From: JBGPHT01 sp041484525 | GTDB lineage: Bacteria; Acidobacteriota; Terriglobia; Bryobacterales; Bryobacteraceae | Direction: 5' to 3' | Assembly (NCBI GenBank): GCA_041484525.1 | Contig: JBGPHT010000192.1 | Location: 1 to 13,928, forward strand | Length of the DNA: 13,928 nt | Shown: positions 6,164 through 13,728 of the stretch, one piece after another | How positions within the stretch are numbered: the stretch's first letter is position 1 | Layout: each line of letters starts with the position of its first letter | Notes under the pieces: generated by a model | Told to the model about the DNA's origin: nothing | What the model saw: the letters and a program-made list of their open reading frames with translations, nothing else | Database searches by the model: none | Position numbers and translations under genes: made by a program

Positions 6164-7777
6164 ATGCGCAAGAATTCACGCCCCAGACACCAGCGGCGAG
6201 GCTCGACCCTCCTGCTCATCATGATCATGCTGCCGATCTTCCTCGTGCCTCTGGTGGGACTGGCGATTGATGGCACCATGTTGTATATCGTGCAGGCGAA
6301 ACTCTCGTCGGCCGTAGACGGCGCGGCGCTCGGAGCGGGCAGACTGTTGGGAACCTCAGCCGACACCGCCGAGATCGCTGGCGAGTTCCTCAACGTAAAC
6401 TTCCCTACCAACTACTGGGGAACCAACAACCTGACTCCGACGATTACTGCGACCAATCTCCTCGGCACCCATACCATTTCCGTCAACGCCACGGTCTCGG
6501 CTCCGCTGCTTTTCCTCCGCATTCTGGGCGTCCCTCGGACTACTGTGTCCGCTTATGCAAAAGCCACCCGAAGAGACACTCGCGTGGTACTGGTGCTGGA
6601 CCATTCTGGCTCCATGACCCTAGTGATTGGTACCATGAAAGCCGGCGCGGCGCAGTTCACCGGCATGTTCACGCCTGGTTACGATGAACTGGGATTGGTC
6701 GGCTTCTCCGGTAGCGCGATTGTCGGGTACCCAATTTACACACCGGCCTATGACAAGAATCCGACGAGCACTACCCAGCGTGGGCCGGACACAAATTTTG
6801 CGACCTCAGCGACAGCGGGTCCGATGTTCGATCAAATCAGTGCGATAACTGCAGCCGGCGGCACGAACTCCCCCGAAGCGCTCGCGCTGGCTTACATCGA
6901 ACTACAGAAGGCGCACAACCGCGATGTCGCCAACGGGGGCGATAATAGCCTGAACTCGATCGTTTTCTTTACTGATGGTATTCCCACTTCGATGGCGGTC
7001 AGCCCCAATGATCCGAATAACAATGCGCTGAAGGCCTATGCCGCCGCCGCGGACGCCACCCACAGTCCGTGCACCTACAACGTGACTCACGCTGGCTTTA
7101 GCCCCGACGCGGCACACACGATGGCTGGTTGGGTCACGATTCTCGGCAATCAGCCGCCTTGGAGCGGTAATCCGAACGGCCTCAGCGCGCTACGTGCCTA
7201 TGACACAAATTACACCTCGAATTATTGGCTGGCGAATGGGCTCGCCGACTACCAGCCGTCAGGCTCTCCGGTCGCTCGCTCTCCCGGCATTGCCGGCTGC
7301 AGCGGTCTCGGAAACGGAGGCAGTTGGAACCTGAACGATCTCGCGAAGATTCCTCCGACGGACTATTACGGCAATTCGACCGGCAGCACCGACAGCGGGT
7401 ACACCGTTGGTGCGTCTCATGCCTCGACTTGCGCAGTGAGTTACGACGCCAACCAGCCTACAAACACCTGTCAGTGGGGACTTGCGATCTGGAACGCCAC
7501 AGACAACGTGGGCAAGACCATTCGAAACCAAGGGGCCTTGGGTTCCTTACCGGCGCCCACGGGGATGCTCCCGATCACGATCTACACCATCGGTTACAAT
7601 GGAAATGCCACTTATCCAGTGGACCCCGTCTTGCTGAGGCGGCTCGCCAATACCCAGGATTCGTCGTCGTATGACTCAACTCAGCAGGTCGGCATGTACA
7701 TTCAGGTCAACAGCGCCAACAGCCTGACCGCCGCCTTCGCCCAGGTTGCATCTTCGTTGCTCCGCCTGGCCAGGTAA
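6164..7777 (+). CDS. TadG-like protein with von Willebrand factor A domain
   Basis: A 537-residue product started at ATG 6164, with AAGGA 7 bases upstream; a longer frame from GTG 6122 overlaps the previous gene and has no ribosome binding site. Residues 12-40 (RGSTLLLIMIMLPIFLVPLVGLAIDG) form the TadE/TadG membrane helix, followed by QAKLSSAVDGAALGAGR, typical of TadG (pilus assembly TadE/TadG family with Flp/TadG N-terminus). From about residue 140 a vWA domain begins: VLVLDHSGSM gives the MIDAS residues D146, S148 and S150, with T234 (GGTNSPEA) and D271 (FFTDG) as the other metal ligands. A stretch of about 200 residues with four Cys separates these from the last strands (ITIYTIGYNG…), an unusually long insertion. 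It likely sits in the envelope with the vWA domain outside and mediates metal-dependent adhesion or protein contacts. It ends 10 bp from the convergent fumarylacetoacetase gene. Confidence 0.78.
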   Translation: MRKNSRPRHQRRGSTLLLIMIMLPIFLVPLVGLAIDGTMLYIVQAKLSSAVDGAALGAGRLLGTSADTAEIAGEFLNVNFPTNYWGTNNLTPTITATNLLGTHTISVNATVSAPLLFLRILGVPRTTVSAYAKATRRDTRVVLVLDHSGSMTLVIGTMKAGAAQFTGMFTPGYDELGLVGFSGSAIVGYPIYTPAYDKNPTSTTQRGPDTNFATSATAGPMFDQISAITAAGGTNSPEALALAYIELQKAHNRDVANGGDNSLNSIVFFTDGIPTSMAVSPNDPNNNALKAYAAAADATHSPCTYNVTHAGFSPDAAHTMAGWVTILGNQPPWSGNPNGLSALRAYDTNYTSNYWLANGLADYQPSGSPVARSPGIAGCSGLGNGGSWNLNDLAKIPPTDYYGNSTGSTDSGYTVGASHASTCAVSYDANQPTNTCQWGLAIWNATDNVGKTIRNQGALGSLPAPTGMLPITIYTIGYNGNATYPVDPVLLRRLANTQDSSSYDSTQQVGMYIQVNSANSLTAAFAQVASSLLRLAR

Positions 7778-7787
7778 TCGCTCCCGC

Positions 7788-9020
7788 TCATCGGCCGGCA
7801 GGCAGGATCGCGCCTCGGCATTCGCCGAGCGAGATCCGCCGCCGGCCGTCGGCTTCACACCAACCGCGCAGGATCACTTCGTCGCCGTCCTCGAGGAAGC
7901 TGCGAACTTCTCCATTCGGCAGTTCCACCGGCTCGGCGCCGCGCCACGCCAGCTCGAGCAGGCAGCCGCGGTTCTCCTTCGCCGGACCGGAAACGGTGCC
8001 GCTCCCGATCAGGTCGCCCGGCCGCAGATTGCAGCCGTTCGAAGTATGGTGCGCCACCATCTGCGCCAGCGTCCAGTACATGACGGCGAAGTTAGTGCGG
8101 CTGAAACGGACGGGCGCGTCCATGCGGGCGGTCCGCAGCCACACCTCGAGAGTGATGGCGTAGGCGTCCTCGACGCCTCCGGCAAGGTGCGGCAGCGGCT
8201 GGGGGTCGGAAGGAGCGCGTGGATCGGGCGCGCAGCGGAACGGCTCGAGCGCGTCCATGGTGACCACCCAGGGCGAAATCGAAGTGGCGAAGCTCTTCGC
8301 CAGAAACGGGCCCAGCGGCTGATATTCCCAAGTCTGAATGTCGCGCGCCGACCAGTCGTTCAACAGGCAGACTCCCACCAGGTGATCGGCCGCGCGCGCG
8401 ATCGGAATGGGCTCGCCCAATGAATTGCCGGGACCGGCGAATGCGCCCAACTCGAGCTCGTAGTCGAGGCGGCGCGTGGGCGCGTAGACCGGCGGTCCGG
8501 CCGGAGTCTCCGAGATCTGACCATGCGGCCGCCGTACGGGCGTACCGCTCAATACCACCGACGAGGCGCGTCCGTGATATCCGACGGGCATCCATTTATA
8601 GTTGGGCAGCAGCGGATTGTCGGGGCGGAACATGCTGCCGACATTCGTCGCGTGGTGGATGGAAGCGTAGAAATCGGTATAGTCGCCGATGGCGCACGGG
8701 AGCAGAAGTTCCACCTGGCTGATGGGCGTCAAGAACCGCTCCGCACCCGGCGTATGCTTTGCCAGAAAGCCGCTGATGCGCTGCCGCAGGTCGCGCCGAT
8801 CGTCGCGGGACATCGTCATCACCGCCTGCATGGAATCGACGCCGAGCGCGCCTGTCACATCGAGGACCTGGTCGCCGATGGCCGCGCCGAGCCGCGGCGG
8901 CGTATCCGGCGCGCGGCGGAATGTCCCGAACGGCAGGTTCTGTATGGGAAAATCGGCGCCCGGCGTATTGGCGGAGGGCACCCAGCTTTCGAGCGCCGGA
9001 TCGTGCGTGGGATCGATCAT
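7788..9020 (-). CDS. fahA: Fumarylacetoacetase (EC 3.7.1.2)
   Basis: The 410-residue product cleaves 4-fumarylacetoacetate to fumarate and acetoacetate, the last step of tyrosine/homogentisate breakdown, in the cytoplasm. Family residues are all present by comparison with mammalian FAH: D116 in DYTDFYAS and E188/E190 in LDYELELG (metal ligands), H123 in IHHATNVG (catalytic base), D222 in LLNDWSARDIQ, K242 in LAKSF, and E349 in GTVSGPAKEN. The length matches the single-domain-plus-N-domain family size (about 420). The frame extends to 9380, but ATG 9020 gives the normal N-terminus and overlaps the preceding stop as ATGA (9017-9020), so the two genes are translationally coupled. No other homogentisate-pathway gene is in the window. 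High confidence. Confidence 0.95.
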   Translation of the reverse strand: MIDPTHDPALESWVPSANTPGADFPIQNLPFGTFRRAPDTPPRLGAAIGDQVLDVTGALGVDSMQAVMTMSRDDRRDLRQRISGFLAKHTPGAERFLTPISQVELLLPCAIGDYTDFYASIHHATNVGSMFRPDNPLLPNYKWMPVGYHGRASSVVLSGTPVRRPHGQISETPAGPPVYAPTRRLDYELELGAFAGPGNSLGEPIPIARAADHLVGVCLLNDWSARDIQTWEYQPLGPFLAKSFATSISPWVVTMDALEPFRCAPDPRAPSDPQPLPHLAGGVEDAYAITLEVWLRTARMDAPVRFSRTNFAVMYWTLAQMVAHHTSNGCNLRPGDLIGSGTVSGPAKENRGCLLELAWRGAEPVELPNGEVRSFLEDGDEVILRGWCEADGRRRISLGECRGAILPAGR

Positions 9021-9910
9021 GGCAGCAGCCCCAGTTCGCGCAAGTCCGCCACCGGCTCCTCGAAGGAGCACGAGCCAAAGCTGTGGGCGAACTCGCGGCG
9101 CGCGGTGAGGAGTTGTTGGGTTGGGAGCATATGCCCGCGCCAGCTCAAGGCGTCGTCGCCGAACTGGAAGGCGCGCGCGTCCGTCTCGTCCAGAAGGGCG
9201 ACCAGTGTCGCGGCGTCCGCCGCTTCGCACTCCTGCGCGGCGGCTCTGGCCCGCGTGGCGGCGTCCGCCGCTTCCCACGCCGGTGCGGCGACCGTGGTCC
9301 GCGCTCCAGCCCGCGTGCCGGCGTCCCACGCCAGCGCGGCGGCAGTGAAGACGTTGAGGAAGCCATGCATCGTGGCGCACGGCGCGTCTGCCGCATAAGT
9401 CAGGGGCCGCATAGATCGCAACGGATGATGCAGTCCCGCGGTGGCCTTAAATGGAACCCGTCCCGCCGCCGCGCGAGTGAGAAAATCGGCCACGTGGGCA
9501 GTCGAGGGAATAGCATCCGGTGTCAGGCCGCCGGTGCGCAACTTGGCAAAGGCGCCGCGCGGCAATTCAGAGATCGTCCCCGAAATGCCGGTCTCGACGT
9601 AGGTCGGCAGCGAGAAGCATTGCGGCTGCCGGGTTTCGAGCGTCTCTACCTGGGGCGGCAGCGGGCCCGGCTCGCTCTCGGTGAGAAGCGCGATCCGCCA
9701 GCCGTCGCGCACGTTCGCCTCATTTAGCCTGGCGGACGGGAGCACCAGGCGGTTCAAGATCCACGCATCAGTGGATTGGCGGTAGCGTTCGTATCGCGCC
9801 ACTACCTCGGGGAGCGGGAGCGCCGCCGGCGGATAGAGCCCGGCGTAATCGATCAGGTTCGAGAGAAGGGCGCGCAGCGATCCAGGAATTCGGGCCACCG
9901 GAATCATCAT
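9017..9910 (-). CDS. Conserved protein of unknown function coupled to fahA, with Ala-rich linker
   Basis: A 297-residue product from ATG 9910; the frame goes on to TTG 9955, but MMIPVARIPGSLRALLSNLIDYAGLYPP reads like the natural start. No Shine-Dalgarno is visible. Recognisable stretches are the opening LIDYAGLYPPAALPL, PFKATAGLHHPLR and MHGFLNVFTAAAL. I cannot place them in a named family, although GLHHP and the alternating strand/helix pattern suggest an alpha/beta enzyme rather than a regulator. About 50 residues between the HGFLNVF segment and LDETDARAFQF are Ala-rich repeats created by DNA duplication (see 9203-9334). The ATGA overlap with fahA means the protein is made together with fumarylacetoacetase, so a role in aromatic amino acid catabolism is a fair inference. 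There is no signal peptide or membrane helix. Confidence 0.6.
   Translation of the reverse strand: MMIPVARIPGSLRALLSNLIDYAGLYPPAALPLPEVVARYERYRQSTDAWILNRLVLPSARLNEANVRDGWRIALLTESEPGPLPPQVETLETRQPQCFSLPTYVETGISGTISELPRGAFAKLRTGGLTPDAIPSTAHVADFLTRAAAGRVPFKATAGLHHPLRSMRPLTYAADAPCATMHGFLNVFTAAALAWDAGTRAGARTTVAAPAWEAADAATRARAAAQECEAADAATLVALLDETDARAFQFGDDALSWRGHMLPTQQLLTARREFAHSFGSCSFEEPVADLRELGLLP
9203..9334 (-). repeat. Imperfect tandem repeat encoding an Ala-rich linker
   Basis: On the plus strand GCGGCGTCCGCCGCTTC occurs exactly at 9210-9226 and 9258-9274 (offset 48), and the flanking CCGCGTG recurs at 9251 and 9311 (offset 60). A third copy near 9318 lacks 9 bp in its middle. All length changes are multiples of three, so the reading frame of the host gene is kept. 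The encoded units read AWDAG, AWEAADAA and CEAADAA, joined by TRAGARTTVAAP and TRARAAAQE. Confidence 0.75.
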
Positions 9911-9966
9911 ACGACGGAGGAATTGACTCTTTTCAATCGACGGGCAATCTGCCAAACTAACCGTTA

Positions 9967-11412
9967 ATGACCCGGCGTCACGTGGTTCTCATGCTTCCCC
10001 TGGTGGTGATTGCCGGGATTGCCGGTGGGATGTGGTGGCGCAACTACACCAAGGTACGCGAGATAACCGTCTCCATCTTTTCCGACTTCTCGTTCCGGCA
10101 GCGCACCGACTGGCTGAAGGGACTGCACACCCGCTTCGACGTCGTCAATCGCATCTATGCGCCGTCCACCAAGGTGCAGTGGAGGATTGTCACTGACGAT
10201 CTGGCGGATCCCACAGCGCTGTTGTCGAACCTCGACGACCGCCGCCTTGCGCTCAAGGATCGCACCGACGAACACGCGGATGTATTGCTGGTCTACACCG
10301 GTTTTGCCGACGGTCCCCGCACCGGCAGCGTCAATCCTTTCTCGCACACGGCGTTGGTGGTGGATCAGCCGAACGATTCCGACGAGAAGAATGCGATTCG
10401 CCTGGCGCACGAATTGGCCCACCTGTTCGGCGCTCCGCACGATGACAAAGCCATTGGGGAACTGATGGCCGAACCGCCCGCCAGCGATCGAATGCCCGAG
10501 CACACCGCGACGCTGATCCGCGGGCTTCGCGACTACAACTTCGCCGCGAGTGTCGACGGCCTCACCGATTCGATGGCGAAGCGTGCCGTCCGCCTGTTGA
10601 CGGATGCGCTGACCGCGAAGCCCACAACCCCGGATCCACCTTCCCCGGCAGCGCAGGCGCACGCCTTGCTGGCGCTGTCGAGTCGCGCCGACGGGCGCAA
10701 CGCTTTGTCCATCCCGGAGTTCCGGCAAGCTGTGAAGCTGGCGCCCCAGACCGCCTCCTTCCATCTGGAGCTGGCCGCGGCGCTGGCGCAGGATCTGCAG
10801 ACTGAAGAGGCAATCTTGGAATTGCGGCAAGCGGCGGAGCGGCAGCCGAACGACCCGCGCCTCCACGTGGCGCTGGCCACATTCCTCTTCAAAACCGACG
10901 ATCCTGACGCCGCCGCCACTGAAGTTCAGGCGGCGCTTCGGATCAATCCCAACGAGGCCAGCTTCCACGCCGCGCTCGGCTCCCTCGAAGCGGGACAGAC
11001 CGGCCAGATCGACGCTGCCATCAATTCGCTCCAGACCGCGCTCAAGCTTAACCCGCAGCTAGCGGGCACGCGCCAGAACCTGGATCGCATCCTGGCGTAC
11101 AAAGAACAGGTGAAGGCCGAGATCGCGAGCCAGCGCAGCCGTGTCCAGCAGGCGCCCCAGGACGCGAACGCCCACTACGTGTTGGGAACAGTGGAAGCGC
11201 GCGGCGGCGATCTCGACGCGGCTGCCAAAGAGTATCAAAGGGCCATCGAGCTGGACCCGAACGAGGGTCACGCGCACGCCGCCCTGGCAGAGCTGCACTT
11301 CCTGCGCCAGGATTACGCCGGCGCGTGGGACGAAGTCAGGAAGGCCCGCGCCGCCGGCATCGAACCCAAGGGCAGCTTCCTGACCGCTCTCAAGCGCAAA
11401 ATGCCCGGGTAA
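9967..11412 (+). CDS. Membrane-anchored metzincin-like zinc peptidase with C-terminal TPR repeats
   Basis: A 481-residue product from ATG 9967. Residues 7-24 (VLMLPLVVIAGIAGGMWW) are a single N-terminal membrane anchor or uncleaved signal, so the rest is extracytoplasmic. Residues 148-159 read HELAHLFGAPHD, a complete HExxHxxGxxH zinc site (H148, E149, H152, H158) of the metzincin type, and M167 in ELMAEP is well placed for the Met-turn below the zinc. The N-terminal half therefore looks like a functional peptidase of archaemetzincin/reprolysin-like fold. Residues 240-475 are TPR helices, including FRQAVKLAPQ, EVQAALRINPNEA, SLQTALKLNPQLA and EYQRAIELDPNEG, which bind protein partners. The start lies 56 bp from the divergent gene at 9910, with no clear Shine-Dalgarno; TTGACT at 9923-9928 could be a -35, but no good -10 matches it. 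Substrate unknown. Confidence 0.75.
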   Translation: MTRRHVVLMLPLVVIAGIAGGMWWRNYTKVREITVSIFSDFSFRQRTDWLKGLHTRFDVVNRIYAPSTKVQWRIVTDDLADPTALLSNLDDRRLALKDRTDEHADVLLVYTGFADGPRTGSVNPFSHTALVVDQPNDSDEKNAIRLAHELAHLFGAPHDDKAIGELMAEPPASDRMPEHTATLIRGLRDYNFAASVDGLTDSMAKRAVRLLTDALTAKPTTPDPPSPAAQAHALLALSSRADGRNALSIPEFRQAVKLAPQTASFHLELAAALAQDLQTEEAILELRQAAERQPNDPRLHVALATFLFKTDDPDAAATEVQAALRINPNEASFHAALGSLEAGQTGQIDAAINSLQTALKLNPQLAGTRQNLDRILAYKEQVKAEIASQRSRVQQAPQDANAHYVLGTVEARGGDLDAAAKEYQRAIELDPNEGHAHAALAELHFLRQDYAGAWDEVRKARAAGIEPKGSFLTALKRKMPG

Positions 11413-11483
11413 CCAGTACAGCCTATTGGTCGCGCGAAATAATACATCCTCCGGAACTGGCATGCATCACACCACCAGAAGCC

Positions 11484-11966
11484 GTGATCACTCTTTACCG
11501 CTTTCACCGTGAGCAGTAGATCCCCGCTCCGCTTCCCGACGTCTTCCGCTTCTTTTCCGGCGTGCGGCATCTCGAAGTACTCACGCCCCGATGGGTCAAG
11601 CTTCGAGTGACGAGTGCGGATTCGATCGAGATGAAGGCCGGTGCCGAAATCCGCTACGAGCTGGCCTGGTGTTTCCTGCCGCTGCGGTGGAAAACCACGA
11701 TCGTGGAATGTAAGCCGCCCGAATACTTCGTCGACCAGCAGGCGAGCGGCCCCTATCGTTTCTGGCGGCATACGCGCTCGTTTCAGGTGGAGGGCGACGG
11801 CACGCGCCTGTTCGATTCCGTGGAATACGAGCTGCCCTTCGGCTTCCTCGGCCGGCTCCTACACGCGGCTAAAGGGAGGCGCGATCTGAGCCGCATCTTC
11901 GACTACCGCGCCCACGCCATCCGTCTCATCTTCAGCGCGGAATCCAAAATGGCTACACGGGCCTGA
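11484..11966 (+). pseudogene. SRPBCC-family protein interrupted by an in-frame amber codon
   Basis: From GTG 11484 the frame reads (M)ITLYRFHREQ, then TAG 11517-11519, then IPAPLPDVFRFFSG and on to TGA 11964-11966. The two halves together are a normal SRPBCC (START/polyketide cyclase-like, ligand-binding) protein of about 160 residues: family members open with a strand ending 'REQ-W-IPAP…VF.FF', and later have LTP.W.KFRV, RY.L…LPL.W, PP..FVDEQ..GPY..W.H and VEYELPFG.LG.L, all present here. The residue replaced by the stop is usually Trp, so a single TGG-to-TAG change explains it. TAG is used as an ordinary stop elsewhere in the window (1444, 3535, 5447), which argues against recoding. Restart at GTG 11562 would lose the first strand and helix and probably not fold. 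It lies 71 bp after the peptidase-TPR gene. Confidence 0.7.
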
Positions 11967-11992
11967 ATGATAGACCGGCGCGCTCAGGCCCG
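11958..11992. terminator. Possible bidirectional terminator formed by the two convergent gene ends
   Basis: CGGGCCTGA (11958-11966) and TCAGGCCCG (11984-11992) are a perfect 9-bp inverted repeat with a 17-nt loop. Each arm is the last two codons plus stop (Arg-Ala-TGA) of one of the facing genes. A hairpin forms in either transcript. Neither side has a good U-run, so intrinsic termination is uncertain. Confidence 0.4.
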
Positions 11993-12832
11993 CATCTTCT
12001 TCCAGTTTTCCAGGCACTTCTCCGCGGTCTCGAGTGACGTGAAGCGGCTGCCTTCCTGCTCGATCAGGTAATACTCGACTCCGCCTTTCGACTCGGCCGC
12101 CTGGAAGATCTTCTGCCAGGGCGCGGCGCCTTCGCCGAATAGCACACGGTAACCCTTGTCGGTGCCGGCGGCCCAGTCTTTGCAATGCAGGCACTTGATG
12201 CGGCCGGGATTGGCCTTGATCCAGGCGACCGGATCGGAACCGACTTCGACACAGGTGCCGACGTCGAGTTGCAGCATGAAATCCTTCGGCGTATTGGCGG
12301 CCAGTACTTCGATCGGCCGCTTGCCGTCGATGGGTTTGAATTCCGTCTGATGGTTGTGGTATCCGGCGGCCATTCCGGCGGCGCGCAGTTTCTCATGGGC
12401 CGCGGTCAGGCGGCCGGCGAGCGCCTTGAAATCGTCGAGCGTAGTGACGCGCCCCGGGCTGGCCATCACCATGTACTTCGCCCCCAGAATGTGATTCAGC
12501 TCGATGGCCTTCGGCAGGTTCTCGTCGGTGAAGTAGCGGGAGTCGTTGTGAGTCGAGTTGCAGCGGGCGCCGAATTCATCCAGCAGGGCGCGCACCTGCT
12601 TCGCCTGGCCGGTGGTCCAGTTGAAGTACGGAGAGTAGAACTCCATCACTTTGTAACCCATCTTGGCGATGGCGCGGGTGGTGCCGAGAAGGTCCTTGCC
12701 GAGTTCGTCGCGCACCGAATACATCTCGATGCCGACGGGAATGTTCTTGCCTTTGGCGAGGGCGGGCACCAGCGGAGCGGCGGCCGCCGCGGCCAAAAAC
12801 GTCCGGCGGGTGATCGATTCATGCGAGATCAT
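11984..12832 (-). CDS. Tat-exported sugar phosphate isomerase/epimerase-like TIM barrel
   Basis: The 282-residue product opens with a twin-arginine signal, SITRRTFLAAAAAAPLVPALA (R9-R10 followed by TFL), so it should be exported folded. The remainder is a xylose isomerase-like TIM barrel (AP_endonuc_2, PF01261): EMYSVRDEL, a substrate-side THNDSRY, the strongly conserved GYHNHQTEF (H159-E164), QLDVGTC (D190), CLHCKDW (H216, D219) and LIEQEG (E258). The Asp, His and Glu at strand ends are those that bind the divalent metal in this fold. Family members isomerise or epimerise sugars, but exported versions of Acidobacteriota and Planctomycetota are mostly uncharacterised. ATG 12832 has GGAG only 2 bases upstream, closer than ideal. 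The gene is divergent from the DUF4159 gene and convergent with the broken SRPBCC gene. Confidence 0.85.
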   Translation of the reverse strand: MISHESITRRTFLAAAAAAPLVPALAKGKNIPVGIEMYSVRDELGKDLLGTTRAIAKMGYKVMEFYSPYFNWTTGQAKQVRALLDEFGARCNSTHNDSRYFTDENLPKAIELNHILGAKYMVMASPGRVTTLDDFKALAGRLTAAHEKLRAAGMAAGYHNHQTEFKPIDGKRPIEVLAANTPKDFMLQLDVGTCVEVGSDPVAWIKANPGRIKCLHCKDWAAGTDKGYRVLFGEGAAPWQKIFQAAESKGGVEYYLIEQEGSRFTSLETAEKCLENWKKMRA

Positions 12833-12881
12833 GCTCCAAACGGTATCACATGTTACGGATGGTATCCTGGGTAATAAGCTC

Positions 12882-13721
12882 GTGTTTCAGCCAATCCACC
12901 TCCGCCGCGCCGGAGCTGTTATCGTCACCAGCCTTCTCGCCTTAACGGCCGTATATGCGACGCAGAAGCCGTGGCGCGAATTCCCTGGTGTGGAGTACAC
13001 GAAGTTCCCGCTGCCGCCCGACTACCGGGAGCCGACCGAGTGGGTCTTTGCACGGCTGATGTACCCGCCGGTGGGCCGTTACTACGGCGGCTTCGAATTC
13101 ATGGGGTCGTGGAAAGAGGGCGGATCCAACTGGACCATGGATTATCCACGTTCGGACCGGCATCTCACGACTGCCATCCGGCGGTTGACGCGGGTGCACG
13201 CGCGGTCGGTGGAGCAGCCGGTCGATCTGGATGACGGCGAGGTGTATGACTGGCCATGGCTCTACGGCGTGGAGGTGGGCCACTGGGATCTCACCGACGC
13301 GCAGGCCAAAACCATGCGCGAGTTTCTGCTGCGCGGCGGCTTCTTCATGTGCGACGATTTCCACGGCACGATCGAGTGGGACGTGTTCGCCGCCGGTATG
13401 AAGAAGATCTTCCCCGACCGGCCGATCGTCGAAATCGATTCGGCCGACTCGATCTTCCACACCATCTACGATCTGGACGACCGGTATCAGGTCCCCGGTG
13501 CACTCTATCTGGAGACCGGCCGGACCTGGGAAAAAGACGGGAAGGTTCCGCACTGGCGCGGCATCTACGACGACCACGGACGCATCATGGTGGCGATGTG
13601 CTTTAACATGGACCTGGGCGATTCCTGGGAGCACGCCGACAATCCGGCGTATCCGCAAAAGTTTTCGGACCTGGGGATTCGCGTCGCCGTGAATTACGTG
13701 GTCTACTCGATGACGCACTAA
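12882..13721 (+). CDS. Secreted DUF4159-domain protein
   Basis: The product is about 279 residues from GTG 12882, giving MFQPIHLRRAG and then a hydrophobic signal segment (AVIVTSLLALTAVYA) with a likely cleavage at YA-TQ. ATG 12831 is an in-frame alternative that adds 17 residues before the signal and overlaps the divergent gene's start codon. The mature protein matches DUF4159 (PF13709): FEFARLMYPP-type opening (VFARLMYPPVGRYYGG), MDYPRSDRHLTTAIRRLT, DWPWLYGVEVGHWDLT, LRGGFFMCDDFHG, FPDRPIVEID, and HWRGIYDDHGRIMVAMCFN near the end. The domain has a class I glutamine-amidotransferase-like fold, but its biochemical role is unknown. In many bacteria it is fused to or neighbours MoxR/vWA gene sets; here it stands alone as a short secreted form. 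Confidence 0.8.
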   Translation: MFQPIHLRRAGAVIVTSLLALTAVYATQKPWREFPGVEYTKFPLPPDYREPTEWVFARLMYPPVGRYYGGFEFMGSWKEGGSNWTMDYPRSDRHLTTAIRRLTRVHARSVEQPVDLDDGEVYDWPWLYGVEVGHWDLTDAQAKTMREFLLRGGFFMCDDFHGTIEWDVFAAGMKKIFPDRPIVEIDSADSIFHTIYDLDDRYQVPGALYLETGRTWEKDGKVPHWRGIYDDHGRIMVAMCFNMDLGDSWEHADNPAYPQKFSDLGIRVAVNYVVYSMTH

Positions 13722-13728
13722 TTCGGGG

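Noticed and set aside
9021..9380. N-terminal extension of the fumarylacetoacetase frame up to 9380
   Set aside because: The extra 120 residues are low-complexity, overlap the upstream coupled gene, and family proteins begin near ATG 9020.
7746..9398. Long plus-strand open frames opposite fahA
   Set aside because: They are shadows of a clearly identified fumarylacetoacetase with all active-site residues on the minus strand.
9964..10968. 334-codon minus-strand frame opposite the peptidase-TPR gene
   Set aside because: Composition is typical of an antisense shadow, and the opposite strand has a zinc site and regular TPR units.
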